A stretch of 64,000 bases of DNA, from contig JALHJL010000023.1 of NCBI GenBank assembly GCA_022839625.1, positions 10,369 through 74,368 on the forward strand, written 5' to 3'. The notes beneath the pieces were generated by a model. The model was given only the letters and a program-made list of their open reading frames with translations. It did no database searches and had not been told where the DNA came from. Shown here one piece after another: positions 26,757-35,513 of the stretch (positions within the stretch are counted from its first letter, which is position 1; every line of letters begins with the position of its first letter). Both the position numbers and the translations under genes were made by a program. Source of the stretch: Phycisphaerales bacterium (lineage in GTDB: Bacteria; Planctomycetota; Phycisphaerae; UBA1845; Fen-1342).

Positions 26757-27944
26757 ATGAGCAACTCCGTTTGCGATGCTGCCCGGCAACTCCACGAACG
26801 CCTGACCGCCTGGCGCCGGACCCTTCACGCCGACCCCGAGCTGAGCGGACACGAGGAGCGAACCGCCGGGTTCGTGGCGCGTCAGCTCCGCGAGCTGGGG
26901 TACCAACCGGAGGAGCGCGTCGGCGGCACGTTCGGCCTGGTCGCCGCCCTCGGACCTGGGACGCGACGCGCTGTCGCGCTGCGGGCCGACATGGACGCCC
27001 TGCCCATCGCGGAAGAGACCGGCCTGGCGTTCGCGTCCCGCAGCCCCGGCGTCATGCACGCCTGCGGACACGACGCCCACATGGCGATGCTGCTCGGTAC
27101 GGCGCAGCTCCTGTACCAACGACGGAACGAGCTGAAACGCCCCGTGAAGCTCATCTTTCAGGCCCACGAAGAGCAGCGCCCCGGCGGCGCGCAGCCGCTG
27201 ATTGCCGCCGGCGTGCTCGACAACGTGGCCCGTATCTTCGGCCTGCACATCTGGTCCGAAATGCCGCTGGGCACGCTGGGCACGCGCGGCGGCGCATTCA
27301 TGTCCGGCGTGACCGACTTTCGCATCGCGATCACCGGCCGCGGCGGACATGCCGCGATGCCGCACCAGGGCGTCGACCCCATCGTCGTCGGCGCGGAGCT
27401 GGTCACGGCGCTTCAAACGGTCGCCAGCCGATCGGTCGCGATGACCGACAACGTCGTCCTGTCCGTCACGCAGTTCCATGCCGGCAGTGCCAACAACGTC
27501 CTGCCCGAAGCGGCGGAGCTGCGGGGTACGCTCCGGACCCTTGATGAGGCTGTGCGGGCTGTTGCAGAACGGCGCCTCCGGGAGTTGGCCGAAGGAATTG
27601 CGGCTGCGCACCGCGCGGCGGTTGAGATCGAGCTCTTCCCGGGCTATCCGCCGCTGGTCAACGACCCCGACACCGTCGCGCGCGCACTGGCCGCCGCGCG
27701 GACGGTCGGGTTCAACGACGATCAGTTGCAGACGTTGCCGGTGCAGGGCGGCGGGGAGGATTTCGCGTACTACGCACAGAAGGTTCCGGCCGCGCTGCTG
27801 TTTCTGGGCGCGCGAAACCCGGCGAAGGGCTGCAACTACCCGCATCATCATCCACGATTCGACATCGACGAGGATGCACTGCCGCTCGGCACGGCGCTGC
27901 TGACGCAGCTCGCTCTCGGCGATGACGGGGAGGGTTTTGGATGA
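26757..27944 (+). CDS. M20 family amidohydrolase (N-acyl-amino acid/hippurate hydrolase-like)
   Basis: 395 residues. The metal-site motif HACGHDAHMAMLLG (about 100-113), the catalytic Glu pair in FQAHEEQRPGGAQ, the dimerisation domain (ITGRGGHAAMPHQGVDP) and the final metal-binding His (NYPHHHPRFD) are all present. It hydrolyses an N-acyl amino acid or similar amide in the cytoplasm. It overlaps the next small gene by 4 bp (ATGA). Confidence 0.9.
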   Translation: MSNSVCDAARQLHERLTAWRRTLHADPELSGHEERTAGFVARQLRELGYQPEERVGGTFGLVAALGPGTRRAVALRADMDALPIAEETGLAFASRSPGVMHACGHDAHMAMLLGTAQLLYQRRNELKRPVKLIFQAHEEQRPGGAQPLIAAGVLDNVARIFGLHIWSEMPLGTLGTRGGAFMSGVTDFRIAITGRGGHAAMPHQGVDPIVVGAELVTALQTVASRSVAMTDNVVLSVTQFHAGSANNVLPEAAELRGTLRTLDEAVRAVAERRLRELAEGIAAAHRAAVEIELFPGYPPLVNDPDTVARALAAARTVGFNDDQLQTLPVQGGGEDFAYYAQKVPAALLFLGARNPAKGCNYPHHHPRFDIDEDALPLGTALLTQLALGDDGEGFG

Positions 27945-28174
27945 GCGGCTCGCCAGACGACCCCGAGACGAAGCCGACGCAGACGCAGGAACCTGATGGT
28001 CCGCCCAGCGACACGGGTGGCGCGGATGCGCGGGCGGGTGGAAGACCGGTCGAGCCGCAACCGCCGGCGCCACAGTGCCCGGTGTGCGGCGCGGCCCTCA
28101 GCGGGCGTCACTGCAAGTTGGTCTGCCTAAATTGCGGTTACACGGAGGACTGCTCGGACCTGTTCGCGGGATAG
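27941..28174 (+). CDS. Small zinc-ribbon protein
   Basis: 77 residues: an acidic, Pro-rich N-terminal half and a zinc ribbon with CPVCGAALSGRHCKLVCLNC and a following CGYTEDCSDLF. Proteins with this ending are common in planctomycetes and are uncharacterised. Four-base overlap with the amidohydrolase gene suggests translational coupling. A role in binding nucleic acid or protein is only inference. Confidence 0.8.
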   Translation: MSGSPDDPETKPTQTQEPDGPPSDTGGADARAGGRPVEPQPPAPQCPVCGAALSGRHCKLVCLNCGYTEDCSDLFAG

Positions 28175-28323
28175 TGGTTGGGGGCCGGGGGCAGCCAGAG
28201 CGAGCGCGACTGACGAGCGTCACAGCGCACGAAGCACATCCTGTCGTGGTCTCTCGCAAGGCATTGCGCAACTTATTGTATATCTTTGAGTTATAGGAAA
28301 AATGAATCTGTGCGTGTTTGCCT

Positions 28324-28352
28324 TTGACTGACCCAACATCTTGGGTTATAGT
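28324..28352 (+). promoter_or_regulatory. Strong sigma70-type promoter of nrdJ
   Basis: TTGACT (28324-28329), exactly 17 bp, TATAGT (28347-28352). It gives a leader of about 130 nt before the nrdJ start. The surroundings are noticeably AT-richer than the genome average. Confidence 0.75.
28331..28346. promoter_or_regulatory. Palindromic operator in the nrdJ promoter spacer (NrdR-box-like)
   Basis: ACCCAA-CATC-TTGGGT, a perfect 6-4-6 inverted repeat filling the -35/-10 spacer. It matches the known 16-bp NrdR box consensus (acaCwAtATaTwGtgt) at about 12 of 16 positions by eye. NrdR represses ribonucleotide reductase genes in many bacteria. Only one box is evident, whereas NrdR usually uses two. 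Confidence 0.55.
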
Positions 28353-28370
28353 AATGGTTGCCCCCTAGCT

Positions 28371-28440
28371 GTGGGATGTATGTGTATCCCACGGGGCGCC
28401 GATTCGGCGTCGATGGCTTCGCCACCAGCACGTCGTATCT
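28371..28440 (+). promoter_or_regulatory. Structured nrdJ leader with stacked hairpins
   Basis: GTGGGAT (28371-28377) pairs with ATCCCAC (28386-28392) around an 8-base loop. It is followed by GCCG-ATT-CGGC (28398-28408) and GGTGGCG/TTCGCCACC-like pairing near 28412-28425. This lies between the promoter and the AGAGGAG ribosome site. No class-defining riboswitch core (such as the cobalamin B12 box) was recognised. Confidence 0.4.
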
Positions 28441-28491
28441 CGTAGGTCTGATAACCATAACGCGTTACATCCCAGAAAGAGGAGTTCTAGG

Positions 28492-31400
28492 ATGCCAGGG
28501 GCAGAGCGCGCTAATTTGCCGTTCAAGGATGACCCGGATCTGACGGAGAACGCGCGGCGGGTGCTCGAGGCTCGTTACCTCAAGAAGAACGAGGCCGGTG
28601 AGTGCATCGAGTCGCCCGGGGAGCTCTTCCGTCGGGTCGCGCGCACGATCGCCGACGTTGAGACGGTTTACGGCGGGACGGAAGCCGATCGGCGAGGGTG
28701 GGAGGGCCGCTTTTACGACCTCATCGCCAGCGGCCGTTTCATGCCCAACTCGCCGACGCTGATGAACGCGGGGCGCGAGATGGGCATGTTGTCGGCGTGC
28801 TTCGTGCTGCCGGTGCGAGATTCGATCGTCGACATCTTCAACAGCATCAAGCACACGGCACTGATCCAGAAGGCCGGGGGCGGGACCGGTTTCGCGTTCG
28901 ACGAGTTGCGGCCGACCGGCGACTTCATTCGTTCCAGCGGGGGAACGACAAGCGGGCCCATCAGTTTCTGGCGGGCGTTCAGCGAGGCGACGAACGCGAT
29001 TCAGCAGGGGGCGTTCCGGCGCGGGGCGAACATGGGGATGATGTACATTCATCACCCCGACATCCTGAAGTTCCTGCACGCCAAGCAGGATTTGAACCAG
29101 TTCACGAACTACAACATCTCCGTGAAGGTAACCGACGCGTGGATGGACGAGTTCCGAGCCGATCCGGACTCCCCTCACGTGGTGCGCAATCCGCGAACCG
29201 GGCGCGCCTACGTGATTGCGCGGAACATCGAAATCTGGAAGTACACCGTCCGCGACCTGGTGGAGGTCACCTGCGTCGAACCCGTGCCGCCCAGCAGCCG
29301 CGACGCGTACTACCGCACGCCCCGGATCACCGGGCCGCTGCCCGCCGATCTGCGGGGCACCGTGTACACCAAGCGCGACATCTGGAACATCGTGGTCAAC
29401 AACGCCTGGCAGACAGGAGAACCCGGCGTCGTGTTCATTGACCGCATCAACGAGCAGAACCCCACGCCGCAGCTCGGGCGCATCGAGGCGACGAACCCGT
29501 GCGGCGAGCAGCCGCTGCTGCCGTACGAAGCCTGCAATCTCGGCAGCGTGAACCTGGGGCGGTTCGTGCGAAAAGCGGGGACGCCGGCCGCCGACGTGGA
29601 CTGGGACGGCTTGCGTGCGACGGTTGAGGATGCGGTGCGGTTCCTGGACAACGTCATCGATGCGAACAACTACCCGCTGCCGGAGATCGAGCGGATCTGC
29701 CGCGACAACCGCAAGATCGGCCTGGGCGTGATGGGCTTCGCGGACGCGTTGTTCCAGTTGGGGGTGGCGTACAACAGTGCGGAGGGGACCGCGTGGGGCG
29801 AGCGGTTGATGAAGTTCGTCAATGACGAGGCGCACCGTTGCAGCGAGGAGCTCGCCCGCCAGCGCGGCTGCTTCGCGAACTGGAAGGGCAGCATCTGGCA
29901 CACGCGCTACAACCGGATGATGCGCAACGCGGCGGTGACGACGGTCGCTCCGACGGGTACGATCAGCATCATTGCGGACTGCTCGGGGGGGATCGAGCCG
30001 ATGTTCTCACTGGCGTTCATCCGCAACGTGTTGCGCGGGCAGGTTCCCGGAGAGAAGCCGCTGGTGGAGGTCAATCGCACGTTCCGCGAAACGGCCGTCC
30101 GGCGCGGGTTCTACAGCGACGAGCTATTGGAGCGCGTGGCCCGCGAGGGCACGCTGGCGCACATCCCGGAGGTACCGGAGGACGTGAAGCGCGTGTTCGT
30201 CTGCGCCCACGACATCAGCCCCGAGTGGCACATGCAGATGCAGGCCGCGTTTCAGCGGCACTGCGACTCGTCGATCAGCAAGACGATCAATTTCCCCCGG
30301 TTGGCGACGCGCGATGACGTGGCCAACATCTATCAGCTCGCCTACGAGCTGCGCTGCAAGGGGGTCACCGTCTATCGGGACGGATGCCGCGCCGGGCAAC
30401 CCATGGCGCTGAAGTCCGACGACGATTCCGTGGCCATCGATGACCCGCCCGCCGACGACTGCGAGGAGGAGAAGGAAGCGGGCGGTTACGTGGCTCCCGA
30501 GGCGCGCGCGGCGCGGGAAGCGTCGGTCGAACGAGCACCATCGCTGCCAGCGACCGATCCCGCGTCCGCCGCCGACGCGCCTCGGGTCGGAACGTTGATC
30601 CCGCCGCCGTATGTCGAGCCCATGGACCTGCCGGAGATCGTGAGCGGCCTGCGCATTCGCCAGATGACCCCCTTCGGTAATATGCACGTGAAGATCACCG
30701 TGGAACCGCGGACGAATCGCGAACTGGAGGTCTTCGCGCAGCTCGGCAAAGGCGGGGACGTCGCCAACAGCGACCTGGAGGCCATCTGCCGCATGGTCTC
30801 GCTCTGGCTGCGTTCCGGCGGCAGCCTGCGCCACGTGATCAAGCAGCTCGAGGGCATCGGATCGTCGCTTCAGATTCCGACGCGGACGGGACGCATCATG
30901 TCCCTTGGCGACGGCTTGGCCTGTGCCCTCAAGAAGTACACGCGTGCCAAGGAGCGGTTCGGGCTGCGCGGCTTGTTGCTCGGCGAGATCAACCTCGCGG
31001 AGCTCGACAACCCCAACCCGCCCCCGCACCATCCCGACACCATCGCTACCGATCGCGCCGTACCGCCGGCCGGCGGAAACGGCGGAGATCGCCGCGATGG
31101 TAACGGTTCCAAGCCACAGGCCATCGCCCGGGACGCGTCCGCAGAGCTGGCGCGGGCCTCCGACGTGCGACGCACGCGGCCCGCGGCGCGTTCCAGGAAG
31201 TCCCAGCCCCCCAAGGCCATGCACGCCGGCAACGGCAAGAAGAACGGCAACGGTCACGGCGAAGCTGCGGAGGCCGGCGTCGCTATTGCGGAGTTGAACG
31301 AGGCCCACGAGGTCGTGCATTTGTCCGTGGACCGCGAAGCGGCAGACACTCTGGAGATGCCGACGGCGTCCGAGTGGCGCGCGCTCGCGGCTTGCGACCT

Positions 31401-31545
31401 GGCGCAGGTGCTCGGCTCGGTCCGCCACCGGCACGACGCCGCCGCACACTACGCGGTGCGGTGTCCAGAGTGCGGCAGTGTGCTGATGCTTCAAGAAGGC
31501 TGCCGCAAGTGCTCCGATCCGGGGTGCGGGTGGGCGGCGTGCTGA
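28492..31545 (+). CDS. nrdJ: Vitamin B12-dependent (class II) ribonucleotide reductase
   Basis: 1017 residues, AGAGGAG 7 bases before the ATG. The barrel core has SACFVLPVRDSI, KAGGGTGFAF, the loop NPCGEQPLLPYEACNLGS (from about 335) and a thiyl-radical architecture typical of NrdJ. The C-terminus has an OB/TSCPD-like region (MTPFGNMHVKITV..) and ends in a Cys-rich tail (CPECGSVLMLQEGCRKCSDPGCGWAAC) that can serve redox recycling. It makes deoxyribonucleotides with adenosylcobalamin, with or without oxygen. The segment between about 640 and 700 and the Lys/Gly/Asn-rich stretch near 900 are low-complexity linkers. Confidence 0.95.
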   Translation: MPGAERANLPFKDDPDLTENARRVLEARYLKKNEAGECIESPGELFRRVARTIADVETVYGGTEADRRGWEGRFYDLIASGRFMPNSPTLMNAGREMGMLSACFVLPVRDSIVDIFNSIKHTALIQKAGGGTGFAFDELRPTGDFIRSSGGTTSGPISFWRAFSEATNAIQQGAFRRGANMGMMYIHHPDILKFLHAKQDLNQFTNYNISVKVTDAWMDEFRADPDSPHVVRNPRTGRAYVIARNIEIWKYTVRDLVEVTCVEPVPPSSRDAYYRTPRITGPLPADLRGTVYTKRDIWNIVVNNAWQTGEPGVVFIDRINEQNPTPQLGRIEATNPCGEQPLLPYEACNLGSVNLGRFVRKAGTPAADVDWDGLRATVEDAVRFLDNVIDANNYPLPEIERICRDNRKIGLGVMGFADALFQLGVAYNSAEGTAWGERLMKFVNDEAHRCSEELARQRGCFANWKGSIWHTRYNRMMRNAAVTTVAPTGTISIIADCSGGIEPMFSLAFIRNVLRGQVPGEKPLVEVNRTFRETAVRRGFYSDELLERVAREGTLAHIPEVPEDVKRVFVCAHDISPEWHMQMQAAFQRHCDSSISKTINFPRLATRDDVANIYQLAYELRCKGVTVYRDGCRAGQPMALKSDDDSVAIDDPPADDCEEEKEAGGYVAPEARAAREASVERAPSLPATDPASAADAPRVGTLIPPPYVEPMDLPEIVSGLRIRQMTPFGNMHVKITVEPRTNRELEVFAQLGKGGDVANSDLEAICRMVSLWLRSGGSLRHVIKQLEGIGSSLQIPTRTGRIMSLGDGLACALKKYTRAKERFGLRGLLLGEINLAELDNPNPPPHHPDTIATDRAVPPAGGNGGDRRDGNGSKPQAIARDASAELARASDVRRTRPAARSRKSQPPKAMHAGNGKKNGNGHGEAAEAGVAIAELNEAHEVVHLSVDREAADTLEMPTASEWRALAACDLAQVLGSVRHRHDAAAHYAVRCPECGSVLMLQEGCRKCSDPGCGWAAC

Positions 31546-31606
31546 ACGTCCTTCCCGTCCGGCTGCGGCGTGTTCGACATGTGCTGCGCCTGTGTGCCGG
31601 TCCTAT

Positions 31607-31734
31607 CAGTCCGCCGCGGAAGTGTAGCGCTGGACGTCCGAGTCCGGCGAGGATCTCATTCGGATCGAGAAGCGTCGGACACGGAGGTCTGACGCTACAG
31701 GCGTGTGGGCCAGAGAGACTTCTGCGGCGGACTG
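31607..31734 (-). mobile_element. MITE-like element, copy B
   Basis: 128 bp with 17-bp terminal inverted repeats (CAGTCCGCCGCGGAAGT / ACTTCTGCGGCGGACTG, one mismatch). The reverse complement aligns with copy A along most of its length, including CATTCGGATCGAGAAGCGTC-type core; copy A has an extra internal hairpin segment (CCCGCCGTGGCGG). Flanks are CTAT on the left and CTGT on the right, one mismatch from a 4-bp duplication. It sits between nrdJ and the glycosyltransferase gene. Confidence 0.78.
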
Positions 31735-31786
31735 CTGTGGCGTAGTGCCTCTGGAACTGGCCGCCGGCCCATTCCATAATGGCCGA

Positions 31787-32986
31787 ATGCACATCTGCCA
31801 CGTGATCACGCGGCTGATCATCGGCGGCGCGCAGGAGAACACCCTGCTGACCTGCGAGGGGCTGCACGAGCGCGGGTATCGGGTCACGCTTATCAGCGGG
31901 CCGACGCGCGGCCCCGAAGGCAGCCTGGTCGAACGGGCGCGGCGCGGCGGCTACGAGTTCGTCGAGCTGCGCGAGCTGATCCGGGCCGTCAACCCGTGGA
32001 TGGACCAGCGCGCCCGGCGCTACCTGCGCATGGAGTTTCTGCGCCTGCGCCCGGACATCGTTCACACGCACAGCAGCAAGGCCGGCATTCTCGGCCGGCT
32101 CGCGGCCCACGAAGCACGCGTGCCGCGGATCGTCCACACAATCCACGGCATGAGCTTCAACCGCACTCAGCCCTGGCTCGTCCGCCGGGCTTTTGCCTGG
32201 GCGGAACGGCGGGCCGCGCGGCGCTCGCACGCGATCATCGGGGTTGCGGATGCAATGATCGCCCAGGCCGTGGCCGCGGGTGCCTGCCGGCCGGAGCGAG
32301 CAGTGACGATCTACTCAGGCATGGAGGTGGGGCAATTCACGCCATCCCCGCAGAGTCGAGCGGCCGCTCGGCACCAGTGGTCCGTCGCGGACGATGCAAT
32401 CGTCGTCGGCACGGTAGCCCGGCTCTTCCGGCGAAAGGGCTACGAGCAGCTCATCCCGATCATGGCGGAGGCGGCCCGGCGTGACCCGCGGCTGCATTTT
32501 GTGTGGATTGGAGACGGCGCACAGCGCGGCGAGTATGAGGCGGAGTTGGACCGTCTGGGGCTTCGGACGCGCACGACGCTGGTGGGCCTGATCCCGCCGG
32601 CCGAAGTCCCGCGGATGCTGGCGGGCTGCGACATCCTGGCGCACACGTCGCAATGGGAAGGGCTGCCGCGCGCGGTCGTGCAAGCGTTGCTCATGCAGGT
32701 GCCCGCGGTGGCGTTCGACATCGATGGAACGCCGGAAGTGGTGCTGGACGGGCAGACCGGGCGGCTGGTGCCGCTGAACGACCTCGGAGCATTTGCGGCG
32801 GCGCTTTGCGAATTGGCGGCGGACGACGAGCTACGTCGCCGCCTGGGCCGGGCCGGGCGGGAACACTGCCTGGAGCGCTTCGATTGGCGACGCATGGTGG
32901 ACCAGCTCGAAGCGCTGTACCTGCGGCTCAAAGAAGGTGCGGGCCCGGTCGCCGATCGCAGGGGCCGGGCCCGATTGCAGCCATAG
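31787..32986 (+). CDS. GT4 family glycosyltransferase
   Basis: 399 residues from ATG 31787 (MHICHVITRLIIGGAQENTL), which begins with the GT-B first strand and glycine loop. The second domain has VGTVARLFRRKGYEQLIPIM, FVWIGDGAQR and the nucleotide-sugar site SQWEGLPRAVVQALLMQVPAVA. It transfers a sugar from an activated nucleotide donor to a surface glycan or lipid in the cytoplasm. An open frame continues upstream into the MITE but is not needed. No polysaccharide gene cluster is adjacent. Confidence 0.88.
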   Translation: MHICHVITRLIIGGAQENTLLTCEGLHERGYRVTLISGPTRGPEGSLVERARRGGYEFVELRELIRAVNPWMDQRARRYLRMEFLRLRPDIVHTHSSKAGILGRLAAHEARVPRIVHTIHGMSFNRTQPWLVRRAFAWAERRAARRSHAIIGVADAMIAQAVAAGACRPERAVTIYSGMEVGQFTPSPQSRAAARHQWSVADDAIVVGTVARLFRRKGYEQLIPIMAEAARRDPRLHFVWIGDGAQRGEYEAELDRLGLRTRTTLVGLIPPAEVPRMLAGCDILAHTSQWEGLPRAVVQALLMQVPAVAFDIDGTPEVVLDGQTGRLVPLNDLGAFAAALCELAADDELRRRLGRAGREHCLERFDWRRMVDQLEALYLRLKEGAGPVADRRGRARLQP

Positions 32987-33034
32987 ACGTCTGAGCGTAT
33001 CCGCCTGCGTTGCGAGTCGTCGCAGGGGCCGACG

Positions 33035-33278
33035 TCAATTGCCGCTGAGCAATGCAACGAACGGGTTGATGTCGGCGAAGTCCACGGCGCCGTCGCAGTT
33101 CAGGTCGCCCGGCAGCACCGGCTCCGACCGAGTGCCACGCTGCGCGCCGGTGGCCGAGCGTGCGATCGCGACTTCGAAGGCGCCCACTACGCCGCATGGC
33201 CGTCCGAACCCGCGGGCAGCCCGCGCCGCCGGAAAAACGGTCGTGGTTGTCGATGCTGTAAGATGTCGTGCGGTTCAT
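33035..33278 (-). pseudogene. Decayed secreted dockerin-type gene (internal deletion/frameshift)
   Basis: A strong ribosome site (GGAGGA, 6 bases before ATG at 33278) starts MNRTTSYSIDNHDRF, but that frame loses similarity at once. A different frame ends in LPGDLNCDGAVDFADINPFVALLSGN and TGA at 33035, the same calcium-loop C-terminus as in the genes at 22290 and 36172. A start and an end of one gene thus remain, joined out of frame with the body missing. The rest of 32987-33473 holds no other feature. Confidence 0.6.
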
Positions 33279-33473
33279 GGCGATTCCTCCAGGCCAACCT
33301 GGCGGCCCTCTTCACCTACCGAGTGGTTTGGCCCGCGCGCATGAACAGGCCCGCGGCGGACCGGCCTGACATGAACTCGCTGGGTGGATTGGACGGCGAG
33401 ACAGGTTGTGAGCACGCGCACGATCGCCACTGGCCGCGCGGGCAGCGATGTGTCGGACCTGTCAGGAACTGGT

Positions 33474-34046
33474 CTATTGCTGCGATTTGCGAATGGCGCG
33501 CTCGAGAATCTCGTGGATTTCCTGGGGGCGGGCCACCTCGTCCCAGCTCAGCAGCGGCTGGTCCGGGTCCACCGGCCGCATGCGGATGGAGCCGAGCCGC
33601 AGCGCACGGGCAGACGCCGGCGTGTAGAGGTCCACGGCGCTGATGCGTGCCAGCCGACACTGCGCGACATCGACGCTCAAGACACCTTTGAAGCGCAGCA
33701 CGCGGCGGTTCGTGAGGACGTACAGGCGGCTGGCCCATTGCAGGGTCGCAATGCCCAGACGCAGGGCCGCAATTCCGACCAGCACCTGAAACGCCAGAAG
33801 CCCCTCCCGCGTCCAGCCGCTGCGCTGCGCGAGCGCGAGCGCCGCCGCGAGCAGGCCGGCCGCCGCAACCCAGCCCAACGAGACCAGCGGAATGAACCAC
33901 AGCGAGGGCTTGATCGAGAGCTGGATCACCTCGTCCTCGTCGAGGATCTGGAGCTTGGCCGCGGCCTTGACCGCGGGGACGGGCGTCGCCTCGACCGCCG
34001 GTGGGGATTCCGCCACGGAGCTCCGAGCGGGCTCGGTCGGGTTCAT
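33474..34046 (-). CDS. PH-domain membrane protein (bPH2/YdbT-like)
   Basis: 190 residues. An acidic N-terminus leads to two membrane helices (about 48-72 and 82-102), then a bacterial PH-like domain with the typical YVLTNRRVLRFKGVLS and DVAQCRLARISAVDLY. The role of bPH2 proteins is not settled; envelope stress or signalling has been suggested. Its ATG overlaps the stop of hpt by 4 bp. Confidence 0.75.
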   Translation of the reverse strand: MNPTEPARSSVAESPPAVEATPVPAVKAAAKLQILDEDEVIQLSIKPSLWFIPLVSLGWVAAAGLLAAALALAQRSGWTREGLLAFQVLVGIAALRLGIATLQWASRLYVLTNRRVLRFKGVLSVDVAQCRLARISAVDLYTPASARALRLGSIRMRPVDPDQPLLSWDEVARPQEIHEILERAIRKSQQ

Positions 34047-34585
34047 GACGTCAACTCCGTATGCAGGACGGCGACGTGTGGGTAGTTCCGGTACAGGTCG
34101 CCATAATCCAGGCCGTAGCCGACCACAAACAGATCATCGATGTCGAATCCAACGAAGTCAACCGGAACATCAGGCGGGGCCTGGCCGGGCTTCCGCAGGA
34201 GCACGGCGGCGCGCAGGCTGCGCGGGCCGCGCGCGCGGATCATCGCCTGCACACGGCGGAGCGTACGGCCGCTGTCGAGGATGTCGTCGATGACGAGCAC
34301 GTGGCGGCCGGCAACGTCTGCGGTCAGCTCGAGCACGGTGCGGGGATCGGCGGGCGACGTGGCGGTGCCCGGGTAGGTGGAGAGCTGGACGAGGGCCAGC
34401 TTCATCTTCAGCGGCAACCGGCGGATGAGATCGGCCACGAAGATGATCGAGCCCGAGAGGATCGGCACCAGCGTCAGCCCGGCGTCTTCTCCGTCATAAG
34501 TGGCCGCGATTTCCGCGGCCAATTCCCGGATCCGGGCCTCGATCCGGTCACGGTGGATCAGGATGCGGGCGATGTCGGTTTCCAT
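34043..34585 (-). CDS. hpt: Hypoxanthine phosphoribosyltransferase
   Basis: 180 residues. The PRPP-binding motif VLVIDDILDSGRTL (about 95-108), the flexible-loop and GSIIFVADLIRR segments, and VDFVGFDIDDLFVVGYGLDY near the C-terminus identify a type I phosphoribosyltransferase of the Hpt class. It salvages hypoxanthine or guanine to the nucleotide in the cytoplasm. Second gene of a tight trio (HD protein, hpt, PH protein), with 3 bp before and a 4-bp overlap after. Confidence 0.93.
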   Translation of the reverse strand: METDIARILIHRDRIEARIRELAAEIAATYDGEDAGLTLVPILSGSIIFVADLIRRLPLKMKLALVQLSTYPGTATSPADPRTVLELTADVAGRHVLVIDDILDSGRTLRRVQAMIRARGPRSLRAAVLLRKPGQAPPDVPVDFVGFDIDDLFVVGYGLDYGDLYRNYPHVAVLHTELTS

Positions 34586-34588
34586 GAC

Positions 34589-35281
34589 TCAGGCCGACGG
34601 GCCGGACGGCCGGAGGTATTGCCGCACGTCCTCCCCGGCCAGATCGCGGGCCAGCGCCGCCATGAAGGCCTCGACGGACTCGAGCCGGCGGCGTGCCAGC
34701 TCGCGCGTGGCTTCGTAACGGAAGGTGTTCGTCAGGCGCACCTCCCAGTAGCGATACTCCTTCTGGCGTTGCCAACTATCCACGAGCTGACGCAACGGAC
34801 GGCCTTCCGCCTGATACTGCCGAAACTGGCGGAGCACATAGATCATGCCCATCTCGTCGAGGGCTTCCGCTTCCGCCAGCAGCCGCGCCTCCAGCAGGTC
34901 GGTACCACGCCGGTTGCACTGGCGAATTGCCTCTGCCGCCAGACGTGCCGTCGGAGCCGGTAGGAGCGGGCCGGCTTCTTCGAGCAGCGCGAGCGCCCCA
35001 AGCTCCCGCTGGAGGTCGTTGGTCGGCCGCGCCAGCAATTGCCAGCGCTCCAGCCCCCCGCGATGAAACTCGATGATCCAGCCGGCGTCGTGGAAGAGCG
35101 CGGCGGCGGCCAGGGCCGTGGCGTCGGGCGACTTGCCGCTGATTTCCGGCAGGCCCGCCAACTCCTGCGTCAGGTGCATGACGCGCTCGCTGTGCTCCCA
35201 GAGCCAGAAGTCCTGGCGGGTATCCCCCATGGGGAGCACCAGAAGCTGTTTCGCCAGTGGAACGACCCGTTCGATCGGCAT
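34589..35281 (-). CDS. HD-domain phosphohydrolase-like protein
   Basis: 230 residues from ATG 35281 (MPIERVVPLAKQLLVLPMG). Earlier in-frame starts add a region without conserved features. HD-type residues: the His in WLWEHSERVMHLTQ, ALFHDAGW (His-Asp pair) and later conserved Asp/His positions. It probably hydrolyses a nucleotide or other phosphoester with a bound metal ion. The gene is 3 bp upstream of hpt, so a nucleotide-related role is plausible but not shown. Confidence 0.75.
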   Translation of the reverse strand: MPIERVVPLAKQLLVLPMGDTRQDFWLWEHSERVMHLTQELAGLPEISGKSPDATALAAAALFHDAGWIIEFHRGGLERWQLLARPTNDLQRELGALALLEEAGPLLPAPTARLAAEAIRQCNRRGTDLLEARLLAEAEALDEMGMIYVLRQFRQYQAEGRPLRQLVDSWQRQKEYRYWEVRLTNTFRYEATRELARRRLESVEAFMAALARDLAGEDVRQYLRPSGPSA

Positions 35282-35513
35282 GCGAATCACCGCTGTGGCC
35301 GGCGGAGCCGCCGGACGTACGCTACCCGATGCGTCGGATCGCGGTGCGACGCCCAATTCTCTCTCCCCGATGCACTTTCGAGGGAGTCTAACTCGCCCGT
35401 CCACCGGCGGCAAGATGAAGGCCCCGCGATTGTCGTGACCGTGACCGCGGAGCCTACGTCACGGGCCAGCGCGGCCCCGGCGAGCCGCTCCGAGCACCGC
35501 GAGGTTCGTTGGT

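Noticed and set aside
28400..28440. Cobalamin riboswitch upstream of nrdJ
   Set aside because: The B12-box core was not found; only CGCCACCAG is present and the region is too short for the known fold.
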